This document shows positions 7,813 through 15,416 of a DNA stretch of 48,858 nucleotides, one piece after another. This DNA is from Planctomycetota bacterium (GTDB lineage Bacteria > Planctomycetota > UBA11346). The position numbers and the translations under genes are program-made. The stretch is from assembly GCA_007693455.1 (NCBI GenBank), contig REDP01000237.1, forward strand, positions 1-48,858, given 5' to 3'. The notes below the pieces were generated by a model. It was given only the letters and a program-made list of their open reading frames with translations. It was not told where the DNA came from and did no database searches. Numbering within the stretch: position 1 is the first letter of the stretch; each line of letters starts with the position of its first letter.

Positions 7813-9076
7813 AGCGCGTCATGGGCGTCGGGTGGTAATTACTGCCACTGGCGCCCTTGCTAGCAATGGCAGCGATAGCGCCTCCTACTGGCAGGCGCTA
7901 CTGGCTGGCACCAGCGGCATTGGCCCGATCACCCAATTCGATCACAGCAACCACGGCACCCACTTCGCGGGTGAAGTCAAGCTTAGCGATGGGGAATTGG
8001 CCGAAGCCTTTGGTGGGGATGCCAAAACAGCTCGCCGAAAAGATCGGTTTGTCCTGCTGGTACTCAAGGCCGCACACGAAGCCATGCAGGCATCGGGCCT
8101 TGATTACCGCAATTGGGCTGATCCTTTCCGCGTGGGTGTGATTGTAGGTGCTGGCATTGGTGGACTCAAAACCATCGAAGGCGAAGTCGCGGTACTCAAC
8201 GACCGTGGCCCACGCCGCGTCAGCCCTTTCCTTGTGCCAAAGATGATTGTCGACAGTGCTGCTGGCGATATTTCCATCACTTACGGCGCCAAGGGACCAA
8301 ACTTTTGCATCACCACTGCCTGTGCCACTGCGACCCATTGCATTGGCGCAGCTTTTCAGCATATCCGCAGTGGCATCTGTGATGTTATGATAACCGGTGG
8401 CTGCGAAGCCCCGATTAGCCCTCTCGGGGTTGCTGGATTTAATAGCATCAAGGCGCTTTCCACCCGCAATGACAGTCCTGAAACCGCCTCGCGTCCCTTT
8501 GACGCAGAGCGCGATGGCTTTGTTATTGCCGAAGGTGCCGGCGTGTTGATTCTTGAAGAGTACGAACACGCCAAACGTCGTGGTGCGGACATTGTTGGTG
8601 AGATCGTGGGCTACGCCTGTACGGGCGATGGCTTCCATGAAACAGCACCCGATCCTGAAGGGGTCGCCGGCGCAGCCGCCATGCGCCTTGCCATTGAAGA
8701 TGCCGGCATTGCTCCCGAGGAGATTGGCTACTTCAATGCCCATGGCACATCGACCAAGCTCAACGATGCTACCGAGACCGTTATCCTCAAAAAAGTATTC
8801 GCTGAGCACGCCTATAAACTGGCCATCTCCAGTACCAAAAGCATGACCGGCCACACCCTGGGCGCAGCAGGAGCGGTAGAAGGCGTAGCCACTGCACTCA
8901 GCCTGCGCCATGGCATTATCCACCCAACGATTAACTACCAAACCCCTGATCCTGACTGTGATTTGGACTACGTCCCTAATCAGGCGCGGGAACTGCAGGT
9001 GGAATATGCCCTGTCCAACAACCTGGGCTTCGGTGGCCACAATGCCTGCCTTGTGTTCAAACGCTTTCATGGCTGA
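7805..9076 (+). CDS. fabF: Beta-ketoacyl-ACP synthase II (FabF type)
   Basis: The 423-residue protein is a full-length KAS II condensing enzyme. The catalytic triad is visible: C173 in TTACATATHCIG, H313 in NAHGTSTKLND and H350 in KSMTGHTLGAAGA. The usual motif GGCEAPISPLGVAGF follows the active-site region. The enzyme condenses malonyl-ACP with an acyl-ACP during chain elongation. The gene starts within the end of acpP, and a second ACP-like gene follows 47 nt later, which is consistent with a single operon. A specialised KS (hydrocarbon, glycolipid or secondary metabolism) cannot be excluded, but all active-site residues of the housekeeping enzyme are present. Confidence 0.93.
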   Translation: MAEARHGRRVVITATGALASNGSDSASYWQALLAGTSGIGPITQFDHSNHGTHFAGEVKLSDGELAEAFGGDAKTARRKDRFVLLVLKAAHEAMQASGLDYRNWADPFRVGVIVGAGIGGLKTIEGEVAVLNDRGPRRVSPFLVPKMIVDSAAGDISITYGAKGPNFCITTACATATHCIGAAFQHIRSGICDVMITGGCEAPISPLGVAGFNSIKALSTRNDSPETASRPFDAERDGFVIAEGAGVLILEEYEHAKRRGADIVGEIVGYACTGDGFHETAPDPEGVAGAAAMRLAIEDAGIAPEEIGYFNAHGTSTKLNDATETVILKKVFAEHAYKLAISSTKSMTGHTLGAAGAVEGVATALSLRHGIIHPTINYQTPDPDCDLDYVPNQARELQVEYALSNNLGFGGHNACLVFKRFHG

Positions 9077-9123
9077 TTGACTCAGCCAGTTGCACCCCTT
9101 TTTTCTTCCGCAGGTATAACTCC

Positions 9124-9405
9124 ATGGATCGTAAACGCGTTGCCGATGAGGTCATTGAACTACTGTGTGCAAAACTGCTCACCCTGCCACTACCCGTTGA
9201 TGATCCAGATTTCGACTACGAAGGCCAGCAACTGTGCCCCGATATTACGGACAACGAACTTGATATCGCCGAAGTAGCCATGGACCTTGAAGACGCCTTT
9301 GATATTCAATTCAAAGGCACCCTGCCTGGCGGAGAAGAGCTCCCCACCATCGGCGATGTCATTACCTTTATCTACGACCGAGTGAACAGCCCCGACGCTG
9401 TGTAA
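9124..9405 (+). CDS. ACP-like protein lacking the phosphopantetheine serine
   Basis: The 93-residue product aligns with acyl carrier protein across helices I-III and shares DIAEVAMDLEDAF with the neighbouring acpP product. At the place of the DSL attachment motif it reads NEL (N44-E45-L46), so the prosthetic-group serine is replaced by glutamate and no nearby Ser could substitute. It also has a longer loop after helix I (PVDDPDFDYEGQQL) and an insertion LPGGEEL before helix III. By sequence it cannot be converted to holo-ACP by a standard PptT/AcpS reaction. It lies directly after fabF, so a regulatory, scaffold or competitor role is plausible but inferred. The start at 9124 keeps the fold intact, with a weak AGGT upstream. 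Confidence 0.8.
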   Translation: MDRKRVADEVIELLCAKLLTLPLPVDDPDFDYEGQQLCPDITDNELDIAEVAMDLEDAFDIQFKGTLPGGEELPTIGDVITFIYDRVNSPDAV

Positions 9406-9652
9406 ACGATCGTGCCCTAAGGGCCCCGCACCATACGCGGCAGACGCTCGCGCTTACGCACCAGGGCAACTCAAAGCTCACCTTGGAATTTACGACACCA
9501 TTCCTGCCATGATCTGGCGCGGATTGCGGCCCGCGAGGAGTGCAACCGACATAGCCGGAGCGCCCTTTCACGGCACGTTTTGCATCACTTTGGCTCGGGT
9601 CCAACCCGCAAGCCGGGGCTTGGCTTTGCCGGGCACGATCTACACTACCTCC

Positions 9653-12106
9653 ATGAATGATTTCTCCCAAGAACACGGCCCCTCCAATGGTAATGCTGGG
9701 GACTACGATGCCGAATCGATCAAAGTCCTTGAAGGCATGGAAGCGGTGCGTAAACGCCCAGGTATGTATATCGGCGACCCCTCTACTACGGGGCTGTACC
9801 AATGCATTTGGGAGGCAGTAGACAACTCCATTGATGAGGCTATGGCCGGTTTTTGTGATCGAGTCGTGATCACCATCCATGCTGATAATTCTATCTCCGT
9901 GGCGGATAATGGTCGTGGTATCCCAGTTACTGCCCACTCCTCTTCCGGCAAGCCTACCTTGGAAGTAGTGCTCACAGTGCTCCACGCTGGCGGCAAATTT
10001 GAGAACAATGCCTATAAAGTTTCTGGTGGACTGCATGGGGTAGGGGTGAGCTGCGTAAATGGGGTGAGCCAGTGGATGACGGCAGAAGTGCGCCGTGATG
10101 GTCGTAAATGGCGCATGCGCTTTGAGCGTGGCCATACCGTTGGTCAGCTTGAAGACTGCGGCCCCTGCGACGAGCGCGGAACCACCATTCACTTTAAACC
10201 CGATCATGAAATTTTTGAAGACAACACCATTGTCAACTATGACACCGTTGCCAGCCGCCTACGCGAGCTCTCCTTCCTTAATCGCGGGGTGCGCATTACC
10301 CTGGACGACGAGCGCGAAGAAGGCCGTGCCGAAGTATTCTATCACGCCGATGGTTTAGCAGGCTTTGTCAAATACCTGGATCGCGGCAAGGAGGCCATTC
10401 ACCCCAAGGTCATCCATTTTGAACATATCACTGATGACGGCGTTAACGTTGAAGTCGCCATGGAATATAACGATAGCTACGATGACCGTTGGCTGGCCTT
10501 TGCCAACAATATCCGCAATCGTGATGGCGGCACCCACGTAGAAGGTTTCCGCACCGCACTCACCCGCGTATTCAATACCTATGCCAAAACTAATAAGCTC
10601 CTCAAGGGCGACCGCGCTCCTACCGGTGATGACCTCCGCGAAGGACTCACCGCAATCATTTCGGTAAAACTCCCTGATCCAAAATTTAGCGGGCAAACCA
10701 AAGATAAGCTGATCAATTCTGAGATATCGGGCTTGGTACAAACCGCCGTTACTCAACATTTAGGTGACTATCTCGAAGAAAATCCTCGGGTCGCCAAAGG
10801 CATTATCAATAAAGCGGTTCTCGCCCAGGTGGCACGTGATGCCGCCCGCAAAGCGCGCGAACTGGCACGCAAAGACCGTAAGGGCCTACTGGGCGCATCC
10901 AATATGCCAGACAAACTACGTGACTGTCAAACGCGAGATGTCAATGAAAGTGAGATTTTCCTGGTAGAAGGTGACTCCGCCGGTGGCTCTGCCAAACAGG
11001 GATCGGATCAATACTTCCAGGCCATTCTGCCCCTTAAAGGCAAAATTATTAATGTCGAAAAAGCTCGCATTGATAAAGTGCTCTCGCATACAGAAATTAG
11101 CGCAATGATCCAGGCCCTCGGTGTAGGCATTGGCGAGGAACTCAATCCTGCCGGTCTGCGGTATGGCAAAATAATTATTATGACCGACGCCGACGTGGAC
11201 GGCTCTCATATTCGCACCCTGCTCTTAACCTTTTTCTTCCGGCAAATGCTGCCGCTGATTGAAAATGGTAATGTCTATGTGGCCCAACCACCACTGTTCA
11301 AAGTTACGCGTGGTCGCGCATCCGAGTACGTGTACAATGAAAAGACTCTGGCCACAGAGATCAAGCGTCTGGGCATTGAATCCTGCCATCTCATTGATCG
11401 TCACCTGGGCATGGAGCGGGAGGTGAAGGGTCCAGCCTTGGTAACCCTTATCGAATGCCTTGATGCCTTTGACGAACATGAACGCGTGCTTGCACTTAAA
11501 GGGCTTACCCTGGAGGAATATCTGGGCCTGCGCAATGCCGAGGACATTCTGCCCTTATATCGGGTTATTTTGGGCGAACACGATCGCTTCTGCTACAACG
11601 ACAACGAGCTTGATGCCATCACCCGCGAACACCCAGAACTCTTTATGTCGGATCAAGACGATGCCGGCGAGCGTGCCTCAGCGGAAATTGTTGAGTTCAC
11701 CGAGCGCGAGGACATCGAGCGCAGCCTCGATCAATTGCGCATGCTTGGGGCCAATCCCAGCTACCTCTTTGACGATAGCGCTGAACGGGTTGATCCCTTT
11801 GTGGTACGCGGTAACAAAAATGAGGTGACCCTTACCTGTCTGCGTGATATTCCAGCAGTGGTCAAAGATTTTGGCGCCAAGCAACTTACTGGCCTAACTC
11901 GCTATAAAGGTCTTGGTGAAATGAACCCCGATCAACTGTGGGAAACCACAATGGATCCTGACCGACGGCGCCTGAAAAAAGTCACCCTTTCCGATGCCCT
12001 GGAAGCAGAGCGCATGTTCTCCACCCTTATGGGTTCTGATGTGGCTGTCCGCCGTGACTTTATCGAGCGTTTTGCCTTAAGCGTGGCCAAGAAGCTTGAT
12101 GTCTAG
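9653..12106 (+). CDS. gyrB: DNA gyrase subunit B
   Basis: The 817-residue protein has the GHKL ATPase domain with the motifs EAVDNSIDEAMAGF, DNGRGIPV and GGLHGVGVSCVN. The transducer and the TOPRIM domain follow, with EGDSAGGSAKQG (near residue 440) and DADVDGSHIRT (near 512). The C-terminal domain ends with YKGLGEMNPDQLWETTMDP. The post-EGDSAGGS text QAILPLKGKIINVEKARIDK matches GyrB, not ParE. It pairs with GyrA, not in the window, to introduce negative supercoils using ATP. ATG 9653 is chosen by homology. TACACT lies 6 nt before it and there is no Shine-Dalgarno. The next gene overlaps its end by 8 nt. Confidence 0.97.
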   Translation: MNDFSQEHGPSNGNAGDYDAESIKVLEGMEAVRKRPGMYIGDPSTTGLYQCIWEAVDNSIDEAMAGFCDRVVITIHADNSISVADNGRGIPVTAHSSSGKPTLEVVLTVLHAGGKFENNAYKVSGGLHGVGVSCVNGVSQWMTAEVRRDGRKWRMRFERGHTVGQLEDCGPCDERGTTIHFKPDHEIFEDNTIVNYDTVASRLRELSFLNRGVRITLDDEREEGRAEVFYHADGLAGFVKYLDRGKEAIHPKVIHFEHITDDGVNVEVAMEYNDSYDDRWLAFANNIRNRDGGTHVEGFRTALTRVFNTYAKTNKLLKGDRAPTGDDLREGLTAIISVKLPDPKFSGQTKDKLINSEISGLVQTAVTQHLGDYLEENPRVAKGIINKAVLAQVARDAARKARELARKDRKGLLGASNMPDKLRDCQTRDVNESEIFLVEGDSAGGSAKQGSDQYFQAILPLKGKIINVEKARIDKVLSHTEISAMIQALGVGIGEELNPAGLRYGKIIIMTDADVDGSHIRTLLLTFFFRQMLPLIENGNVYVAQPPLFKVTRGRASEYVYNEKTLATEIKRLGIESCHLIDRHLGMEREVKGPALVTLIECLDAFDEHERVLALKGLTLEEYLGLRNAEDILPLYRVILGEHDRFCYNDNELDAITREHPELFMSDQDDAGERASAEIVEFTEREDIERSLDQLRMLGANPSYLFDDSAERVDPFVVRGNKNEVTLTCLRDIPAVVKDFGAKQLTGLTRYKGLGEMNPDQLWETTMDPDRRRLKKVTLSDALEAERMFSTLMGSDVAVRRDFIERFALSVAKKLDV

Positions 12107-13061
12107 GGTTGACTCGGTATTGCTCTGCGGCTTTGGCGGTCCCACCCCAGGATGCTGCGGGCGGCGCATTGATTGCCCCCAACAGGGCGATGGTTTCGAG
12201 GCCGACTGTTTTGTGCGCAAGATCCTTGGCGATGATCCCAATCAAGAATCGCGGGTACTGGAGGTGGTAGAACACTATCGTCATTTCGGCGGCTACAGCC
12301 CCTACAATGATCGCAGTGAAGCCCAGCGCAGCGCATTAGAAAGCACCTTAGCCCAGCGCGGCATGCCCCTACGGGTTGCCTTGGGCTTTCGCAATTGGCC
12401 CCCCTGGTACAGTCACGGGCTTGAACAGCTGCATCAGGCAGGCTGCCGCAATACCATACTCTCCATCCTTGCCCCCCATCAGGGCAAGCGCAGTTGGGAT
12501 GATTATATTGACGAAGCCCATGCTGCCCGGGCGGCGATGCCCCACGGCCCAACCCTGACTGGGGTGGCGGCTCCACTCTATGACCACAGTGATTTTATCG
12601 GCGCGCTGGCGGAACGGGTCAACGCTGCGGCGCAGCAATTGAGTGGCGATGACTGGGCCCTGGTCATGACCGCGCATGCCATTCCGCAGCCCGCCGAACG
12701 AGGCCAATACCGCCCGCAGGTAGAACACACCGCCGATCTTCTACGCCGCCAGTTCCCCCATCGCCCCTGGTATCTTGGCTTCCAATCAGCCCCCAGCTCC
12801 AGTCGTATCCCTTGGTCGCAACCAGTGGTGGAAGACTGCCTGAGCGACTGTGCTCGCGACGGTATTCGCCGAGTTGTGGTTATTGCCATAGGCTTTCTCG
12901 TCGACCACATAGAAGTCCGCTTCGACCTGGACGTTGAGCTTGCCGAACATGCCCAACACCTTGGCCTGGAGTATCAACGTGCCCGCTGCGTGGAAGATCA
13001 CCCGCGATGTATAAGCGCCATGGCCGATCAGATTATTGCCGCCATGCAAGATCATCCTTAG
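12099..13061 (+). CDS. hemH: Ferrochelatase family protein
   Basis: The 320-residue product matches ferrochelatase from LLCGFGGPTPG at the N-terminus through HYRHFGGYSPYND, the metal-site-like VMTAHAIPQPAE, LGFQSAPSSSRIPW and GFLVDHIEVRFDLDVE. The enzyme inserts ferrous iron into a porphyrin in heme synthesis. The substrate (protoporphyrin IX or coproporphyrin III) cannot be told from these motifs, so the symbol is family-level. The N-terminal segment CCGRRIDCPQQGDG is unusual and Cys-rich. The start at ATG 12099 lies inside the last codons of gyrB (8-nt overlap). The stop overlaps that of the convergent pseudopilin gene by 4 nt. Confidence 0.85.
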   Translation: MSRVDSVLLCGFGGPTPGCCGRRIDCPQQGDGFEADCFVRKILGDDPNQESRVLEVVEHYRHFGGYSPYNDRSEAQRSALESTLAQRGMPLRVALGFRNWPPWYSHGLEQLHQAGCRNTILSILAPHQGKRSWDDYIDEAHAARAAMPHGPTLTGVAAPLYDHSDFIGALAERVNAAAQQLSGDDWALVMTAHAIPQPAERGQYRPQVEHTADLLRRQFPHRPWYLGFQSAPSSSRIPWSQPVVEDCLSDCARDGIRRVVVIAIGFLVDHIEVRFDLDVELAEHAQHLGLEYQRARCVEDHPRCISAMADQIIAAMQDHP

Positions 13062-13726
13062 CGACGCCAACGACGACTTGCAAAGTGTAGCACCGAACGT
13101 GCATCGCCATCTTCGGGCTCCCGCACGGCAGCACTGCCGTGACCATCCAAAAACAGCACCGTCGTCCGACCCCCATGGCGTTCGAAATCAACGCCCGATG
13201 GCACCAGATGACCCCATTGCCCCATGCCCGTTTCCCCCGCCACTGCATTGGCAAAAAGCACCACTTCATGGGCATCGGGAATGCCCATGGCCGTGGGATG
13301 ACGCCGTCGCCCACCGCGACTCAGCGCGTCGTTCATCTTATAACTTTTGGGAGAGGCGTTGGTGAATATTTCTGGATCACGCCACTGGTAACTGGGGCTT
13401 TGAAATACCGTATTACGGCCGCGAGTGTCTGGACGATCCACATAGCTGGGCAGGCGATAAAACCAGGCGGGAGATTGATCGGGATCCGTAATGCCATGAT
13501 TGCGGCTCGCCGGATAACGTCCGCCATGATCATCGGCATACATCCCTGCCGCCATCCCCACTTGGCGCAAATTGGAGAGACAAGCCGTCAGGACTGCCGA
13601 ACGACGAACACCGCCAACCACTGAAAGCAACAGAGATCCCAGTATCCCAATGATCGCCACCACTACCATTAACTCTGCCAAGGTCATGCCGCGGCAGGAG
13701 TCCTGACGCCTTTGCCACATGATCAC
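13058..13726 (-). CDS. Type II secretion-like pseudopilin with FLDGHG tail
   Basis: The product of about 222 residues has a type III signal sequence: a short charged leader ending RG, then MTLAELMVVVAIIGILG with the Glu at +5 and a hydrophobic helix. Prepilin peptidase should cut between G and M. The rest is a globular domain with SNLRQVGMAAGMYADDHGGRYP and, near the end, ERHGGRTTVLFLDGHG. This H..G...V.F.DGH pattern is typical of the very numerous short pseudopilins in planctomycetes, Lentisphaerae and Verrucomicrobia. Function in those bacteria is unclear. GTG 13726 gives a 4-nt overlap with the upstream membrane protein; ATG 13720 is the alternative. It converges with ferrochelatase. Confidence 0.87.
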   Translation of the reverse strand: MIMWQRRQDSCRGMTLAELMVVVAIIGILGSLLLSVVGGVRRSAVLTACLSNLRQVGMAAGMYADDHGGRYPASRNHGITDPDQSPAWFYRLPSYVDRPDTRGRNTVFQSPSYQWRDPEIFTNASPKSYKMNDALSRGGRRRHPTAMGIPDAHEVVLFANAVAGETGMGQWGHLVPSGVDFERHGGRTTVLFLDGHGSAAVREPEDGDARSVLHFASRRWRR

Positions 13727-14556
13727 GCTTCCCCTGGGGGATCTCGGCGCGGAGGCTCTGCCTGCTGATCGCTTGCGGCTGATGGAGCTGGTGTGTCCGC
13801 TAGTTCTGATTCGTCCGGTGCTCCTGTTTCCTCCGGCGCCTCTGGCGCGGCGGCATCGCTGCGCTGTGCTGGGGCTGGAACAACCGCGGCTTCTTGTCCC
13901 GAAACATAGGCCGTGGCAAGGGCCTGTACTGCTGTCGCTGCGGCTTCGGTTTCACGGCTGGCATAGCGCTGGGGAATCATTCTTCCTCGCAAGGCGGCAT
14001 CGGCTTGCACACAGAGATCTTCCACAGGCAGATAGACACGGCGCACCAAATACCACCCCATGGCCGCACTGAGGGCGAGAATTGCCGTTGCCACCAAGGC
14101 AATCCAATTACGCCCCTCTTCCAAAGTGCGCCGAGCTTCGGCGTACAAAAGATGCTTGAAGGAGCCATCTTCATCGAGCTGCGCCACTGCCGCGCGCACC
14201 TGCCCACCACGGCCCTGCCAAACTTGAGGGAGGGTTACCGCATCGTAGAGCTGGGGATCGGGGTTAAGGATATCCATATCTACTTCACCGTGAATATCTC
14301 GTGGTGTCAACCCGCCCTCGGCATCAATCAGCACGCGCTGCACGCCTGTCCAAGAGCCTGGACCTGCATACACCTGACCGGGATGAGCGGCATGGGCCGC
14401 GTGGGCCTGCAAGACTTCCTGCAGACCTTGAGCATAGACGTCACGATGGGCAGCGCCAATGCGATCCCCCAAGAGTAGGAGGAGCACAGCCGCCAGCACC
14501 CCTGGAACACAGCCAGCCAACCAACAGTTTAGGCGCAAGCCTCGCAAAGACAGCAT
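13723..14556 (-). CDS. Two-transmembrane protein with HAMP-like segment and Pro/Ala-rich tail
   Basis: The 277-residue protein has one helix near residues 8-32 and another near 155-175, with about 120 extracytoplasmic residues between them. After the second helix comes YLVRRVYLPVEDLCVQADAALRGRMI, which resembles a HAMP linker. The C-terminal 80 or so residues are low-complexity Pro, Ala, Glu and Asp. There is no kinase or methyl-accepting domain, so it looks like a sensor or adaptor without an output module. ATG 14556 has a strong GGAGGAGG Shine-Dalgarno. The pseudopilin gene begins at its stop codon, so the two probably work together, though how is not evident. No named family is recognised. 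Confidence 0.6.
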   Translation of the reverse strand: MLSLRGLRLNCWLAGCVPGVLAAVLLLLLGDRIGAAHRDVYAQGLQEVLQAHAAHAAHPGQVYAGPGSWTGVQRVLIDAEGGLTPRDIHGEVDMDILNPDPQLYDAVTLPQVWQGRGGQVRAAVAQLDEDGSFKHLLYAEARRTLEEGRNWIALVATAILALSAAMGWYLVRRVYLPVEDLCVQADAALRGRMIPQRYASRETEAAATAVQALATAYVSGQEAAVVPAPAQRSDAAAPEAPEETGAPDESELADTPAPSAASDQQAEPPRRDPPGEA

Positions 14557-14819
14557 CTTACCTCCTCCTCCCAACACCATCAGGAGCTTAAAGCTCTGTC
14601 CTACAATACCACCCCCAAAAGGCCAACAATCCCGGGCGGCTTCTATCGTATCAGGAAAGGGAATGCAGACCTTGCAGACCAAGATCCTCAGCGCACAAAG
14701 CGCCCTTTTCACGGCGTTTTGTGGCTGATTCGGAGCTCGACACTCGCAAAGATACGCTTTTTTGCATACTGGCCTGAGCCCCCCTTGTCTTGACAGATGT
14801 TTCTATTAGAGTAACGACT

Positions 14820-15416
14820 ATGAGCTCGCAACCCAATTCATCCATCGCCCATGGCCTTGGCCTCCTCGCCCATATCGCCCTGGCGGGGAAGGCCGTAGGC
14901 TGTCGGCCACTGGCGCGCGAGGTGGGCATGAATGCCGTGCGCTGCAATCGTCTGCTGAAAAGCTTGGCTATGGCAGGCTACCTTGAACAAGATCAGCGCC
15001 GCCGCTACCGCCCAGGCCCAGCCTTTCAGGTGTTGGCGGCCGCAGCGCTCCATGGTTCGCCATTACTGCGTCAGGGCACGCCGCTCCTGCAGAAATTGGC
15101 GCTGGAAAGCGGATACACCGTAGCCCTGGGAATAGTTTGGGATACACGCGTGGTGTATCTGTGGCATGGGGGACAAGTCGGGGCCAGTGCACCCTACCCC
15201 GCAGAAGACTCCTCCATTGGCCGTCTTTTTGCCGACCCCAGCGCCCAGTCGGCAAGCGTCATTCATCACAACCATCGCTCACTGGCGGTGCCTCTTCCCG
15301 ACTCCAGCGCGATGGGCCTGGCTCTGACCCATATCCCCCTGGACGCAGCCCTTCCACCCCTGCGCCACCTTCTGCATCAATACGCCAAACGTTTCAGTGA
15401 GCTCAACCATGAATGA
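14820..15416 (+). CDS. IclR-family transcriptional regulator
   Basis: The 198-residue protein has an N-terminal winged helix-turn-helix (about 8-75) with IAHGLGLLAHIAL, LAREVGMNAVRCNRLLKSL and YRPGPAFQVLAAAAL, typical of IclR regulators. The effector domain is shorter than usual (about 120 residues instead of 170) but keeps the GYTVALGIVWDTRVVYL and P..SSIGRLF pattern. It overlaps the start of the second FAD oxidoreductase by 8 nt, so it probably controls that gene or a wider catabolic step. TTGACA is at 14790-14795 and TAGAGT lies 7 nt before the ATG. The TTG at 14790 is not a likely start. Confidence 0.82.
   Translation: MSSQPNSSIAHGLGLLAHIALAGKAVGCRPLAREVGMNAVRCNRLLKSLAMAGYLEQDQRRRYRPGPAFQVLAAAALHGSPLLRQGTPLLQKLALESGYTVALGIVWDTRVVYLWHGGQVGASAPYPAEDSSIGRLFADPSAQSASVIHHNHRSLAVPLPDSSAMGLALTHIPLDAALPPLRHLLHQYAKRFSELNHE

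Noticed and set aside
7898..9070. 390-codon open frame antisense to fabF
   Set aside because: The fabF catalytic triad and overlap with acpP identify the true strand; the antisense frame is a composition effect.
9653..12106. parE instead of gyrB
   Set aside because: The text after EGDSAGGS follows GyrB (QAILPLKGKIINVEKAR), and the length of 817 fits GyrB.
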